Shown here: piece after piece, positions 1-8,300 of the stretch | Layout: every line of letters begins with the position of its first letter | Numbering within the stretch: the first letter of the stretch is position 1 | Assembly: GCA_002452095.1 (NCBI GenBank) | Contig: DKEG01000006.1 | Coordinates: 39,812 to 62,542, forward strand | Source of the DNA: Bacteroidales bacterium UBA6828 | GTDB taxonomy: Bacteria > Bacteroidota > Bacteroidia > Bacteroidales > Paludibacteraceae | Length of the DNA stretch: 22,731 nucleotides | Direction: 5' to 3' | Notes under the pieces: generated by a model | What the model was told of the DNA's origin: nothing | What the model saw: only the letters and a program-made list of their open reading frames with translations | The model's database searches: none | Position numbers and translations under genes: made by a program

Positions 1-44
1 GTTTGATGCGGTTGCCCTGGGATATGGTCGGATTTGAGAGTATC

Positions 45-239
45 GGTGTAGGATTTTTAGTCGGGTAGGTCGATGGCGTATTTGGTGGCGAGGTAGGTGA
101 CGACTTGGGGCGGGAGGAGTTTGGTGCGGGGTGTGATGCCTTGGGAGTGAAGGTAGGCGGTGTCGGATTGAAGCCATCGGCGGAAGGTGTCGGTGGAGAC
201 GCCTGCGAAAGCGGCGAGTTGGGATTTGGTGTAGGATTT
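45..239. repeat. 12-bp direct repeat bracketing the HTH gene
   Basis: GGTGTAGGATTT occurs exactly at 45-56 (just past the stop codon) and at 228-239 (over codons 2-5, giving KSYT on the minus strand). The reading frame after the stop continues KSYTDT, so the copy could be a remnant of a duplicated HTH gene start or a slippage product. Confidence 0.5.
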
Positions 240-242
240 CAT
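57..242 (-). CDS. Small HTH-like DNA-binding protein (61 aa)
   Basis: A 61-residue protein whose N-terminal half (KSQLAAFAGVSTDTFRRWL, residues 7-25) reads as a helix-turn-helix of the MerR/excisionase-like kind: a short helix, the turn AGVS, then a recognition helix with FRRW. The C-terminal part (LLPPQVVTYLATKYAIDLP) resembles the 'QV..I...LG.P' ending of small Bacteroides DUF4248-like proteins, a tentative resemblance from memory. The start is the ATG at 242-240, the only one available. The leader is AT-rich without a Shine-Dalgarno, as usual in Bacteroidetes. It lies downstream of a repeat-rich leader and a promoter with an internal palindrome, which would suit a phage regulator. The target site is unknown. 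Confidence 0.7.
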   Translation of the reverse strand: MKSYTKSQLAAFAGVSTDTFRRWLQSDTAYLHSQGITPRTKLLPPQVVTYLATKYAIDLPD

Positions 243-246
243 TTTC

Positions 247-384
247 AGTTTATGGGTTGATAGGTTTATTCGTTTATACGTGGTTGAATGGGTTGAAAGA
301 AGTTAATAGAGTTGATTAGTTTATGGGTTAATGAGTGGTTGAAAGGGTTAAAAAAGTGGAGAGTTGATGGTTTAGGGGTTAGTG
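247..384. repeat. Degenerate iteron-like direct repeats in leader of the HTH gene
   Basis: A roughly 50-bp unit is duplicated in degenerate form at about 280-333 and 335-384; each copy begins GTGGTTGAA and contains GAGTTGAT followed by a GGGTTA core. A third partial copy (TTTATGGGTTGAT) begins at about 249. In all, the core (A/T)(G/A)GGGTT(A/G) appears about five times. Such runs are frequent between Bacteroidetes genes. Here they separate the promoter at 630-660 from the HTH gene. They could be binding sites or merely slippage repeats. Confidence 0.55.
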
Positions 385-385
385 C

Positions 386-402
386 GGGCGATGGTATCGC
401 CC
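386..402. other. Perfect 7-bp stem-loop
   Basis: GGGCGAT-GGT-ATCGCCC forms a perfect 7-bp stem with a 3-nt loop. No T-run follows on either strand, so it does not look like an intrinsic terminator. It lies in the presumed leader of the HTH gene. Confidence 0.55.
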
Positions 403-462
403 TGCTAAGAGACAATACTTGATTTGCGAATTTATGATTTGTTTGTAAAATTTGATTAAAAA

Positions 463-603
463 TTAGTGATTATTTTCCGTGGATTTGCTGCGGAGTTCCT
501 TCGGAGTTGGTTCGGAGTTCCTTCGGTGGAAGGAGGGAGGTGAGAGTATTAAGATTTTTTGGCATAGCACCGGAGTGTATTGGGGTATTGTTATTTTTGC
601 CAT
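463..603 (-). CDS. Possible 46-aa ORF downstream of a promoter
   Basis: The ORF begins MAKITIPQY at the ATG at 603-601, about 20 nt after the expected start of the promoter at 630-660. That placement is its main support. The second half is encoded by the 11-bp tandem repeat (RRNSEPTPKELR), so part of the peptide is simply translated repeat DNA. No family is recognised. It may be a leader peptide, a real small protein or chance. Confidence 0.25.
   Translation of the reverse strand: MAKITIPQYTPVLCQKILILSPPSFHRRNSEPTPKELRSKSTENNH
491..536. repeat. 11-bp tandem repeat array with terminal hairpin (copy 1)
   Basis: Units CGGAGTTCCTT (491-501), CGGAGTTGGTT (502-512) and CGGAGTTCCTT (513-523) are followed by CGGTGGAAGGAGG. 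The end forms the hairpin CCTTC-GGTG-GAAGG at 520-533. The same repeat occurs at 11748-11772 (25 identical bases) and at 18083-18128 (24 identical bases over the last unit and hairpin). It is a dispersed repeat family with the same orientation at all three sites. Confidence 0.85.
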
Positions 604-629
604 GGTTGTGAATATATATGATTTAGGCA

Positions 630-660
630 CAAAAGTAGTAAAAATTTCGGATATATCCAA
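630..660 (-). promoter_or_regulatory. Bacteroidetes-type promoter with internal palindrome
   Basis: On the minus strand the -7 box TACTTTTG (637-630) fits TAnnTTTG. A -33 TTG (660-658) lies exactly 20 nt upstream, the same spacing as the promoter at 1936-1966. The perfect palindrome GGATATATCC (649-658) overlaps the upstream element and could be a repressor site. It would drive transcription toward the HTH gene. Confidence 0.55.
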
Positions 661-737
661 TTATTATTTGCGTTTTACACATATTACTGATAGTTTTTTG
701 TTTGGTTTTGATATTATGACGGTTCTGCTACAAGAAG

Positions 738-815
738 ATGGGTGTGCCGCGGGTGGTGAAGGCGGGGGATGTGCATACGGCGAGGAAGACAATAATCAAT
801 GATATGAGTATATAG
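738..815 (+). CDS. Possible 25-codon ORF upstream of the plus-strand gene
   Basis: The ORF reads MGVPRVVKAGDVHTARKTII and ends NDMSI at a TAG at 813-815, only 4 nt before the ATG of the next gene at 820. Upstream it is preceded by AAGAAG close to the ATG. Residue composition is plausible and the near-contact suggests translational coupling. It could also be the degraded C-terminus of a longer gene. No family is recognised. Confidence 0.3.
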   Translation: MGVPRVVKAGDVHTARKTIINDMSI

Positions 816-819
816 GGTT

Positions 820-1221
820 ATGAAGATACGGAATTGGATAAGGGGTTACCGGCAGGCGGTGGCGTTGTTTGGGCGCACGCGTTGCTATGAGAACAATATG
901 GCGGTGAGGAGTGCGCTGGAGTATGACCTGCGCTGGGTGGTGCGGTATCACGTGCTGCTTCACGCGGACGGGTATGATTGGATAGACCGCTTCGGTCGCC
1001 CGCGGTCGCGGAGGGAGTTGGTGGCGTTGTGCGAAGAAGCGTTGGCGGAGACGGAGCGGCTGTGGCGGGAGTTGTGCTATATAGAGAGCAGGCGTCAGTA
1101 CTATGCTATGCGGGTGTATTTGAAAAGGCTGCGGTTCAGTACGGAGCATTTTCCGATAGTGTTTCATTGGAAGTTTCTTCCTTTGTTGCGGTGGGCGAGG
1201 AAGCCTGTTGCGCCGCGGTAG
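820..1221 (+). CDS. Hypothetical basic protein (133 aa), opposite strand to the rest
   Basis: This is the one plus-strand gene judged likely. The 133-residue product is rich in Arg, Trp, Tyr and Glu, with predicted helices around residues 26-50 and 65-105 (ELVALCEEALAETERLWREL is a clear amphipathic helix). Codons favour G/C in the third position. The opposite-strand ORF over the same bases is Pro/His/Gln-rich and looks like a shadow. The C-terminus is basic and aromatic (FHWKFLPLLRWARKP). No signal peptide or catalytic motif is seen and no family is recognised. A strong hairpin just downstream (1253-1288) could also stop this convergent transcript, although its plus-strand T-run is poor. Confidence 0.5.
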   Translation: MKIRNWIRGYRQAVALFGRTRCYENNMAVRSALEYDLRWVVRYHVLLHADGYDWIDRFGRPRSRRELVALCEEALAETERLWRELCYIESRRQYYAMRVYLKRLRFSTEHFPIVFHWKFLPLLRWARKPVAPR

Positions 1222-1248
1222 ATTGGCTTTCTACGTCGGGATGCAAAG

Positions 1249-1288
1249 ATAAAAGAGGGTGCATCAGTTTCACGTGATGCACCCTCTT
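1249..1288 (-). terminator. Rho-independent terminator
   Basis: A perfect 14-bp stem AAGAGGGTGCATCA (1253-1266) pairs with TGATGCACCCTCTT (1275-1288) around an 8-nt loop. Minus-strand transcripts then run TTTTAT. It sits 19 nt past the stop codon of the gene at 1308-1883 and closes that unit. Confidence 0.85.
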
Positions 1289-1307
1289 AAGGCAATATAC
1301 CCGACTG

Positions 1308-1883
1308 TTATTGAGCGATTTCGGGATGTAGGGAGAGGTATTTGTCTCTCAAAGGGATGCTCAACACAAAGCAGACATCGCCAAGCGTTATGGTGTAGTC
1401 TTTGTCGCCAATCTTCCATGCAGGGCTGTTGTACACCCAGACTTTGATGGTATTGAATATATCGTTTTGGGTGAGTGAGAACAGCACTTCTTTGGCATAG
1501 GTCTCGACATCCAGTGCCGTTTTGGGATATTTCTCTTCGATTTTCTTTAGGAGCAATACTTGGTTTGCTTCCAAGAAAGATTTGCCTCCACATTCTTCGT
1601 ATAGTTTTTTGCCGAACTCATTGAGTGTCAGCGGGCTGTTTTTGGTAACAAACGTACCTAATGCGGAGGGATATTTCGATGTGATGAATAGTTGCACATC
1701 AGACAAATCATTTTTGATAGCAGTTACATCCTTTTGCAGGTCGGATATGGCATCGTCTATTTTGGTGAAATGGTTGTCCGTTTTTGTGAGTCTCTTGGAG
1801 ACTTTCCACGCAATGAAACCTATTATCAATGCCAATGCGATTTCAGGGGCAGCATTCAGCAAGTATGAAAGGATTGCATTCAT
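1308..1883 (-). CDS. Membrane-anchored coiled-coil protein (191 aa), moron-like
   Basis: The protein has one hydrophobic segment near the N-terminus (APEIALALIIGFIAWKVS, residues 12-29), then a coiled-coil-like stretch (about residues 33-68, with heptad hydrophobics in FTKIDDAISDLQKDVTAIKN), then a mixed globular part ending HPEIAQ. It is probably a type-I/III single-pass membrane protein with its bulk on one side; the side cannot be told. The start ATG at 1883-1881 lies about 45 nt downstream of the predicted transcript start. With its own promoter (1936-1966) and terminator (1253-1288) it forms an independent unit. An accessory role such as host-envelope modification, superinfection exclusion or lysis is inference. 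No family is recognised. Confidence 0.8.
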   Translation of the reverse strand: MNAILSYLLNAAPEIALALIIGFIAWKVSKRLTKTDNHFTKIDDAISDLQKDVTAIKNDLSDVQLFITSKYPSALGTFVTKNSPLTLNEFGKKLYEECGGKSFLEANQVLLLKKIEEKYPKTALDVETYAKEVLFSLTQNDIFNTIKVWVYNSPAWKIGDKDYTITLGDVCFVLSIPLRDKYLSLHPEIAQ

Positions 1884-1935
1884 AAGTATGAGTATTAAAC
1901 GTTTTCTTGTTTATTGGCTTTACCAAACAGGTGCG

Positions 1936-1966
1936 CAAAGGTACTGATAAATTTCCGATTACACAA
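1936..1966 (-). promoter_or_regulatory. Bacteroidetes promoter for the 191-aa gene
   Basis: The -7 box TACCTTTG (1943-1936) followed by CGC matches the Bacteroidetes consensus TAnnTTTG. A -33 TTG (1966-1964) is 20 nt upstream. The start should be near 1929, leaving a leader of about 45 nt before the ATG at 1883. Confidence 0.7.
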
Positions 1967-2017
1967 TGTTTAGTAGAGTTTTCTGCATTTTGTTGAGTAC
2001 AAATCGTGTGCCAAATA

Positions 2018-2326
2018 CTATTTGTCAATCTGTGTTTGGGTGTCGTCTATCTGTTCGGAGGTTTGCTGTTGTGCAGTAGCCTGTTGGACGGAGAGTTGGA
2101 CTTTGAGGGCTTTTTGGGTAAGGATTTCCATAGTAACATCGGAGGTGGTCTGTGTGTCCTCGTTGAGGACTAAGGGCAGCACCTGCACGACAAAGCGGGC
2201 GAGGGTGCCGGCATCCGCATTTTTGATTTGCTTGCGCAGTTGTGTGATAGCCTCACCGCAGAGGACTTGGAGTTGTTCGCGTTGCTTCTGCGGTGAGTAC
2301 TTTTCGGAGTTGGTAGGGCGTGGCAT
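2018..2326 (-). CDS. Hypothetical phage protein (102 aa) coupled to the giant gene
   Basis: The preferred start is the ATG at 2326-2324 (MPRPTNSEKY): it lies one base past the giant gene's TGA (2330-2328), giving TGATATG and implying translational coupling. An in-frame TTG four codons earlier is less likely. The product is helical, with QKQREQLQVLCGEAITQLRKQI (residues 12-33) and a hydrophobic helix ARFVVQVLPLVLNE (about 44-57), then a Gln/Thr-rich tail. It has no membrane segment of full length. The context suggests a virion or packaging accessory of the ejection block. A small-terminase-like role was considered but no HTH is evident. Confidence 0.75.
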   Translation of the reverse strand: MPRPTNSEKYSPQKQREQLQVLCGEAITQLRKQIKNADAGTLARFVVQVLPLVLNEDTQTTSDVTMEILTQKALKVQLSVQQATAQQQTSEQIDDTQTQIDK

Positions 2327-2327
2327 A

Positions 2328-5300
2328 TCAGTCAGCAAATAAGTTTCTGTTGAGTTGGATGTCTAAATGGAGGATGTCATTGACATCTTGCGATGTTACG
2401 GTTGCTTCCTCGTCATCGTAAGGATTGGGGAGGTAGAGGAGTTGTTCCGCCACGTTCTCGAAAGTACGGAAGCGGTTGGTCTGTTCCTCGGCATCGAACT
2501 CGTCTTGGGAAAGGCTATTGACACGTTTCTCGTACTTTTCAAGTTTCTGCAAGACGGAGTAGTACTGTTGGTTGTAGGCTTTTTCCTCGCTGTAGTCGCG
2601 GAATAGGTCTCGGAGGAAAGGCCAGTTGGTAGCGTGCTTAAAGACATCGGTGTCGTGTGCGCCGTCCCAAATAAAGCCTGCCGTGTACCCGAGGCTTTCC
2701 CATACGCCACTGAAATAGCCTTGCGCGATATGCTCGATAGCATTGGGCTTGATGTCTATCCAGCCGTCGGTATTGCCGCCTTTGTACGGTACATCGGGGT
2801 TACCGCCGCTCCAACGATGGAGTGTGTTGCTCGCATCAATAGCCCATTGCGGGGTGTTGCGTTTGGCAGTGGTGATGTCTTTCTTGTCGTTGTCCCATTT
2901 CTTGCGATAGACGGTAGAGCCTTTGAAATCGCGGTTGACGGCTACATCGACAAGCGGTGAGATGACGGAGGGTGCGGCAGCCTGTGCGTACTTGGCGGGG
3001 TTGAGTTCGAGGGTGTTGGTGGTCTCGTCGTAGTCCCAGAGGTTTTGGACTTGCAGAACAGAGGCGGGTATGAGTTCGCCGAGCGCATAATCGCCTGCGG
3101 TATAGAAAGCGTCTTTCCACGTTTTGCGTCCCTGTGCTGCGAGTGCGGCTTGCACACCTGCGGCATAGTACATGCGGAAGAAATGCACGACAGGTATTTT
3201 GACTTTGCCAAAGAGAATAAAGTTGCTCATACGGTCGTACTCGGTGAACCACGTGTCATCGTCGGGGTCGTCGGGTTGGAACCACGTGCTGACAAAACCG
3301 AGCAGGGCAAAGTTGGCAGCCATTCCTGCGAATTTTGCGCCGAACTTCAAGGCTCTTTCTCCGAACTTGGGTTTGTTCTTGCCGTAAGGCATCAGGAAAC
3401 GCATATTCCCCTGTATGGTGGCGTTGAAGAACGTAAAGAACTTGGACATCTCTTTGCTCATCAGTCCGGATTGGTTGAAATTGACAGAGATGTTTTTTGC
3501 CATTTTGGCGGCTTCTTGTACGGAGCGTCCCATTTGGCGTGCGGTAACATACTCGGCAAAACGGACGGTGAGTTCGGAGGCTTCGGTCATAAGGCTGAGC
3601 GTGCCTTTTACGCCTTTGCCCCATACTTTGTCCCAAGCGTTCTCACCTTTGACCATCTTGTCGAAGTCCTTTGCCATTCTCTCCAACTCGGGCATGAAAG
3701 AGAAGCCCGTTTGTGCGCCTGCCTCGAAATACTCGCGGAGATAGTCGCCGAACTGCCCGCCGTAACTCTCTTTGTTTTTGTAGGTGTCGGCAAGGATATA
3801 CTGCCATACGGTGCGTTGTACCGCAGGGATATTCGCCATAGCGCGAGTGGTGAACGCAAGCCCCTGTTCGCTGAGATTATTGAGGAAAGCGGCTTGTGCG
3901 TCCCGCCAGAAGTTGCGGTGTGCAAAACGGGGGTTGTATTGCGTGAGCATACCGCTGATATAGCGTATTGCGGGTGCGTTGTACTTATTGAACAATGCGT
4001 ATGCTTTGACGGCTTCGCCAAAGTTACCATTGACTGCGTTAGCCAGCCGCTCGTCTTGCAGTTCGATGACATACTGCTGTCCGTCTCGGAGGACGACCAC
4101 TTGGTGTTGCAGCCGCTCATCGCGTGTGCGGTGTTCCAGCATAGTGTCGGTAGCGCGTCCGGTGTAGATGAGTTGGTCTTGGAGGTCTGCTATATCCGCT
4201 TCTCTTTTGGCACGTGCGGCGGGTTGCGTGAGGTCTCGGAGTTCTTTGCGCAGTCGTTCTATGCGGTCGTTGATGTCGGCATCGTGTTCGCGCTCCTGTT
4301 GTGTAGGTGCTGCGTAGGTTACTTCGGCTTGTACGGGTGTGCCGTCGGGTTTGCGCATGATATGCCCGGTGCGGGGGTCTATCACGTTTTTCGACCATAC
4401 CTGTTTAACACGCCATGCACCGCTCTTGAGTCCTAACATCTCGTTGGCAAGCAAAAGATTGAGCAGTTGCTGCTTGGATTTGTTATGCTCGGATTGGGTG
4501 ATGGAGGTGAGCCCTATGCTCTCAATGAGTGCAAACGGGTCGGAAGCGAGCGACTCACGCCCACGCGCTTTGACAAGTGCTGCGTTGTAGGGGTTGCCAT
4601 AGAGGCGTGTGCCGTTGTCTTTGATATAGGCGGTGTCTTTGCCATCAAAGTCTCGTTCACGCCAGCCGCGCTGCGGTACGTAGTAACGGCGTGTGTAGCG
4701 GTTGCGGGTGTCGGGGTCAATCATACCGGCATTGAGTTGGTAGTCGAGGGCGAACTGATTGGCGGCATAGACAGCGTTCCAGAACTCGTCCAACTGCTCT
4801 TGCGGGATGATACGCTCGACGGCTTCGATGATGTCGGTATGCGATGCACCGAGGTTCTTGACAAAGCCCTGTGCTCCACGGTCGGAGAGACCTTGTTGCT
4901 CTGCCTCCCAAGTGTCTTTGGCTTGTGCATAGACACCCATTATCTCGCGGACGGTAAGCGGCTTGCCGTTCATCTTCTTGTTGTCGAAGTTCTGCCATTT
5001 GAGACCGAGAGCGAGGAGCGGGTCGGCGATGTCAGCGTCTTTGGCTATTGATTTAATGCTGTCGGCAATGCGCTGCATATAGTCGTTTTTGTAGCGGCGG
5101 GAGAAGGTCTCTATGCGACCGAGTGCAAGACTGATGTCGGCGTGCATATCCATAGTGTCGGGGTTGTACACGCCGCCTTGCGCCTGCACCCATTGCCGGA
5201 AATTGTCGATAGGAGTGAACTTATCAACGATTTGCGCAAAGAGTCGGCTCTTTTTACTGCCGTTTTGGTCTAAGAGTTTGGCATACTCCGCCACTTGCTG

Positions 5301-8300
5301 CTCGTCCACCTGTTGGCGTTTCCATTCTGCGATACGCTTTGCCCATTCGTGTACCATCTCCCCTTCAACGCGTTTGGGCATAGGAGAGGTTGAAAACTCG
5401 GCTTTTCCGTCGTTTTCGGAGTGCGATTGGTGGAGGTTGGTGGCGTTGAGGAGGTCATAGAGTACGCGGTCGGCGGCTTCTTCGCGGCTGCCGAAGTGTT
5501 TGATACGGAACAGATGTTCGCCTACCCAGTTCCAGAAACGACGGAGCAGGTTGCGCATACGCTCGCGGAACGAGACAGCGTCTGCTATGGCACGTTTGCC
5601 CTGTTGTTTGGCTTCGTCTATGAGTTTTTGCGCCTCTTGCTCCATACGTTCTGCGCCACGCTTGCCGCTGAAACGGGCTATAATCTCACTCAACTTGGCT
5701 TCGTCGGAGAGGTTGCGGTATTGCGGGTCGTGGTCGAGTTCGTCCCACATATCGGGCAGGTTCTCGCGGCTGAACAGGTCGCGGAGGTTGTCGTAGAGTT
5801 CGGCATTGTTGTTGCGCACAACTTTGACCCACAAGTGGGTGTACTCGTGAATAGGCGTGTTGGGGTTGAGACCGCGGTCGGTGAGGTAAATCTTACCATC
5901 CTTGGCGTAGCCGTAGATAGTGCCGTTGGAATTTCTAAGGGTTTCTACACTTTTCCCCGAGAAAGATTTGGCGGAATCAAAGTTTTGTACTACCTTTGCG
6001 GCAGAATTAGCACCTTTGTTATTACCGGTGGGCGCAATTGGAGCGTCAGTGTCGATGTAACGAAGGGCTTTTTCTTTATCTACCGATAGCAGTTTCCCAT
6101 CATTTATCCAATTTATTACGCTTGTTCTGTTCTTATCATACAAAGAACTAACCTCTATAAAATCTTGTATTTCGGCTCCTTTTATGTCTATAGCGACCAA
6201 CGTGTTGCGACCATTGATGAGCATCTCTGTCAAAACGGCAAAAGTGTTGTCGTGTGAACCATTGAATACTGCAATTGGATTCTGCATATACAATGGCAGG
6301 TTGCGGACATCCTCTTTGGCGAATTGATGCGCTTTCATTTTTTTACGCAACACCTCACCATTCAAACGAATGCCGACATTTGGCATTCCTGCTAAAAGTA
6401 ATGCTTCTGACGGCATACCGCAATCAAACTTGATATTATCGGCATTGTCGTCTGTATAACGTGCAAGGGTATCATTGAATTTTTCCGCAACAGCCATTTG
6501 CTCTACATCAACATTCATTGCCTCTCGTTCTGCCTGTTCCTCTGATACACGCTCTACGGAAATGCCTGCGTCATTCAAAGCGGACAAGACGGTGTTGGTA
6601 GCCAACTGCTGTGCGTCGGTGAGGTTGTCGGTGTCGTAGTCCAACTCGGAGTATTGGGCTTCGGGGGTATTGCGCTCGCCTATGATAGAGAAGCGTATGT
6701 CGTCGCTGTTTTCGCTGAAAGAGCCGTTGTTGGAAGTGGCGGATTTGATTTGGTTGGGAGAGAGAGCGGCGTATGTGTCAAATGCCGCCTCGCGTGCTTG
6801 TATACCGTCATAACCATATCTGCTAATAAGGTTGGCAAAGGCTTTGCTTGCCGTAAACTGCCATACATAATCGGGATTGCCAACTCTATTCGCAGTTTCT
6901 GTCAATTCTTCAAACGGGATATTGAGATTGTCTGCAAGTCGTTGCAATTCACTTTCGTCAAGTATGCTTCCGATATAACCTACATTTGCAGGCTTTTTGA
7001 CATTGGCAAACAATGTGTATATTGTAGCCTTTCCATCTCCGCTATCAGCAAAGATGTCGGCATAACCTTTTGCCGGAGTAACCCAAATATCAGCATTGCT
7101 TGTATCAAACCCGAAGAAACGCTTGCGAGTATTGCGATTTGTTCCGTGATAGACGACAAGGGGCTCGCCGTTTTCGTCAATGACTTTGGAGAAATCGGCT
7201 TCGGGGCGCAGATAATTATCTACGGATTTGGTAGTTCCGTTATTTTGTTGTATCTTTGCAGCGTCATCAAGAACAGAAAGGCTGCTGTCGTGTACAGGTT
7301 CGTCTGTACGAATAATCGGGGATATGCCGCCCTCGGATGACATTTCATAAAGTCGTGTGCCTTTGTTGGCATACGGCTTTTTGTTTTGGTCATAGAACGA
7401 CTTATGCCATACGATACGCCCGTCGTCCGTTTTCTCTACCTCGATAACAACGGCATTGTAGCGGTCTATCTGTTTGATAAACACAATGGAGTTGTTGCCG
7501 TTATCCACAATGGCTTTTACCTCGTCGGGGGAGTTCAGCACCTGTTGTATGTTCTGATATTTATCCGCTGCGATATTCGGGTGGTGATTGACTGCATGGT
7601 CGAGGAAATAGCCCATACCCGAATACACTCTGTTATCCCGCAAGTTGGAATCCACCAACGGCAGGAACTGTATAGGGATATAGGCAATGGCTTGCGGCTC
7701 ATTGCCAAATTCCTTGATTATTTCTGCACGGGATTTGCCTTGTGCTTTTTCGATATTCTCTTTTGACAACCATTGTGCAAGGCGGTTGGGCAGTTCGACC
7801 TCTGCTTCGTGTTTTGCGTTCCAGTCGCCGAACCAGTTTTTGAAAGCGCGTGTGCGGACTTGCAGCCACTGCCGCTCGTTGAGGTTGGAGGGTTTGCCGT
7901 TGGGGGCTTGCATAAACGTACCGTCGGCTTTTGCTTGCTCGGCGATAGCCTGCATTTCTTTGCGGGCTTCGGGTGTCAGCGTGTTGTCGGTTTCGAGAGT
8001 TGTCCCGACAGAGAAGCGTATGCCGTCGTCTTCGGTGGCTTGCAAGGTAGCCTCACGGCGTGAGCCTTCCGCTTTCGGGTCGTACTCGTACAAGCCGAGC
8101 CCCGCCTGCTCCAATCCGTCCCGCAGGTCTTGCGGCAGGTTGTTCGGTATAACGGCATTGCGGAACTCGTTGAGATAGACAGGGCGTTTGAACTTGGTCT
8201 CGAAATACTTTGCGGGTAGGTCTTTGATACGCTGTACCAAATCATTCAACGCTTTGGCAAACGCACTATCCTTGGCTATGCTATATCCATACTCCTTGTT

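Larger units (their letters stand above)
243..819. other. Gene-poor regulatory stretch
   Basis: About 580 bases without a convincing gene of ordinary size. It holds the degenerate repeats (247-384), a stem-loop (386-402), an 11-bp tandem repeat with a hairpin (491-536), a minus-strand promoter with a palindrome (630-660), and two very short possible ORFs (463-603 minus, 738-815 plus). Reading it as control DNA for the flanking genes is an inference. Confidence 0.5.

Noticed and set aside
247..384. CRISPR-like array
   Set aside because: Repeats are degenerate, AT-rich, and without unique equal-length spacers or cas genes.
479..802. 107-codon plus-strand ORF
   Set aside because: Begins in the 11-bp repeat and ends Gly/Glu-rich; better explained by repeat DNA plus the short ORF at 738-815.
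796..1167. 123-codon minus-strand ORF opposite the 133-aa gene
   Set aside because: Pro/His/Gln/Arg-rich with little structure; the plus-strand frame has better codon use and helices. Because a TATCTTTG motif lies upstream at 1244-1251 it is not fully excluded.
1843..2028. 61-codon minus ORF overlapping the moron promoter
   Set aside because: Covers promoter boxes and the start of the 191-aa gene in another frame; implausible composition.
3045..4436. 463-codon plus-strand open frame opposite the giant gene
   Set aside because: Cys/Val/Phe-rich composition without domain logic; it mirrors conserved LPD38-type coding on the minus strand. An antisense shadow of codon bias.
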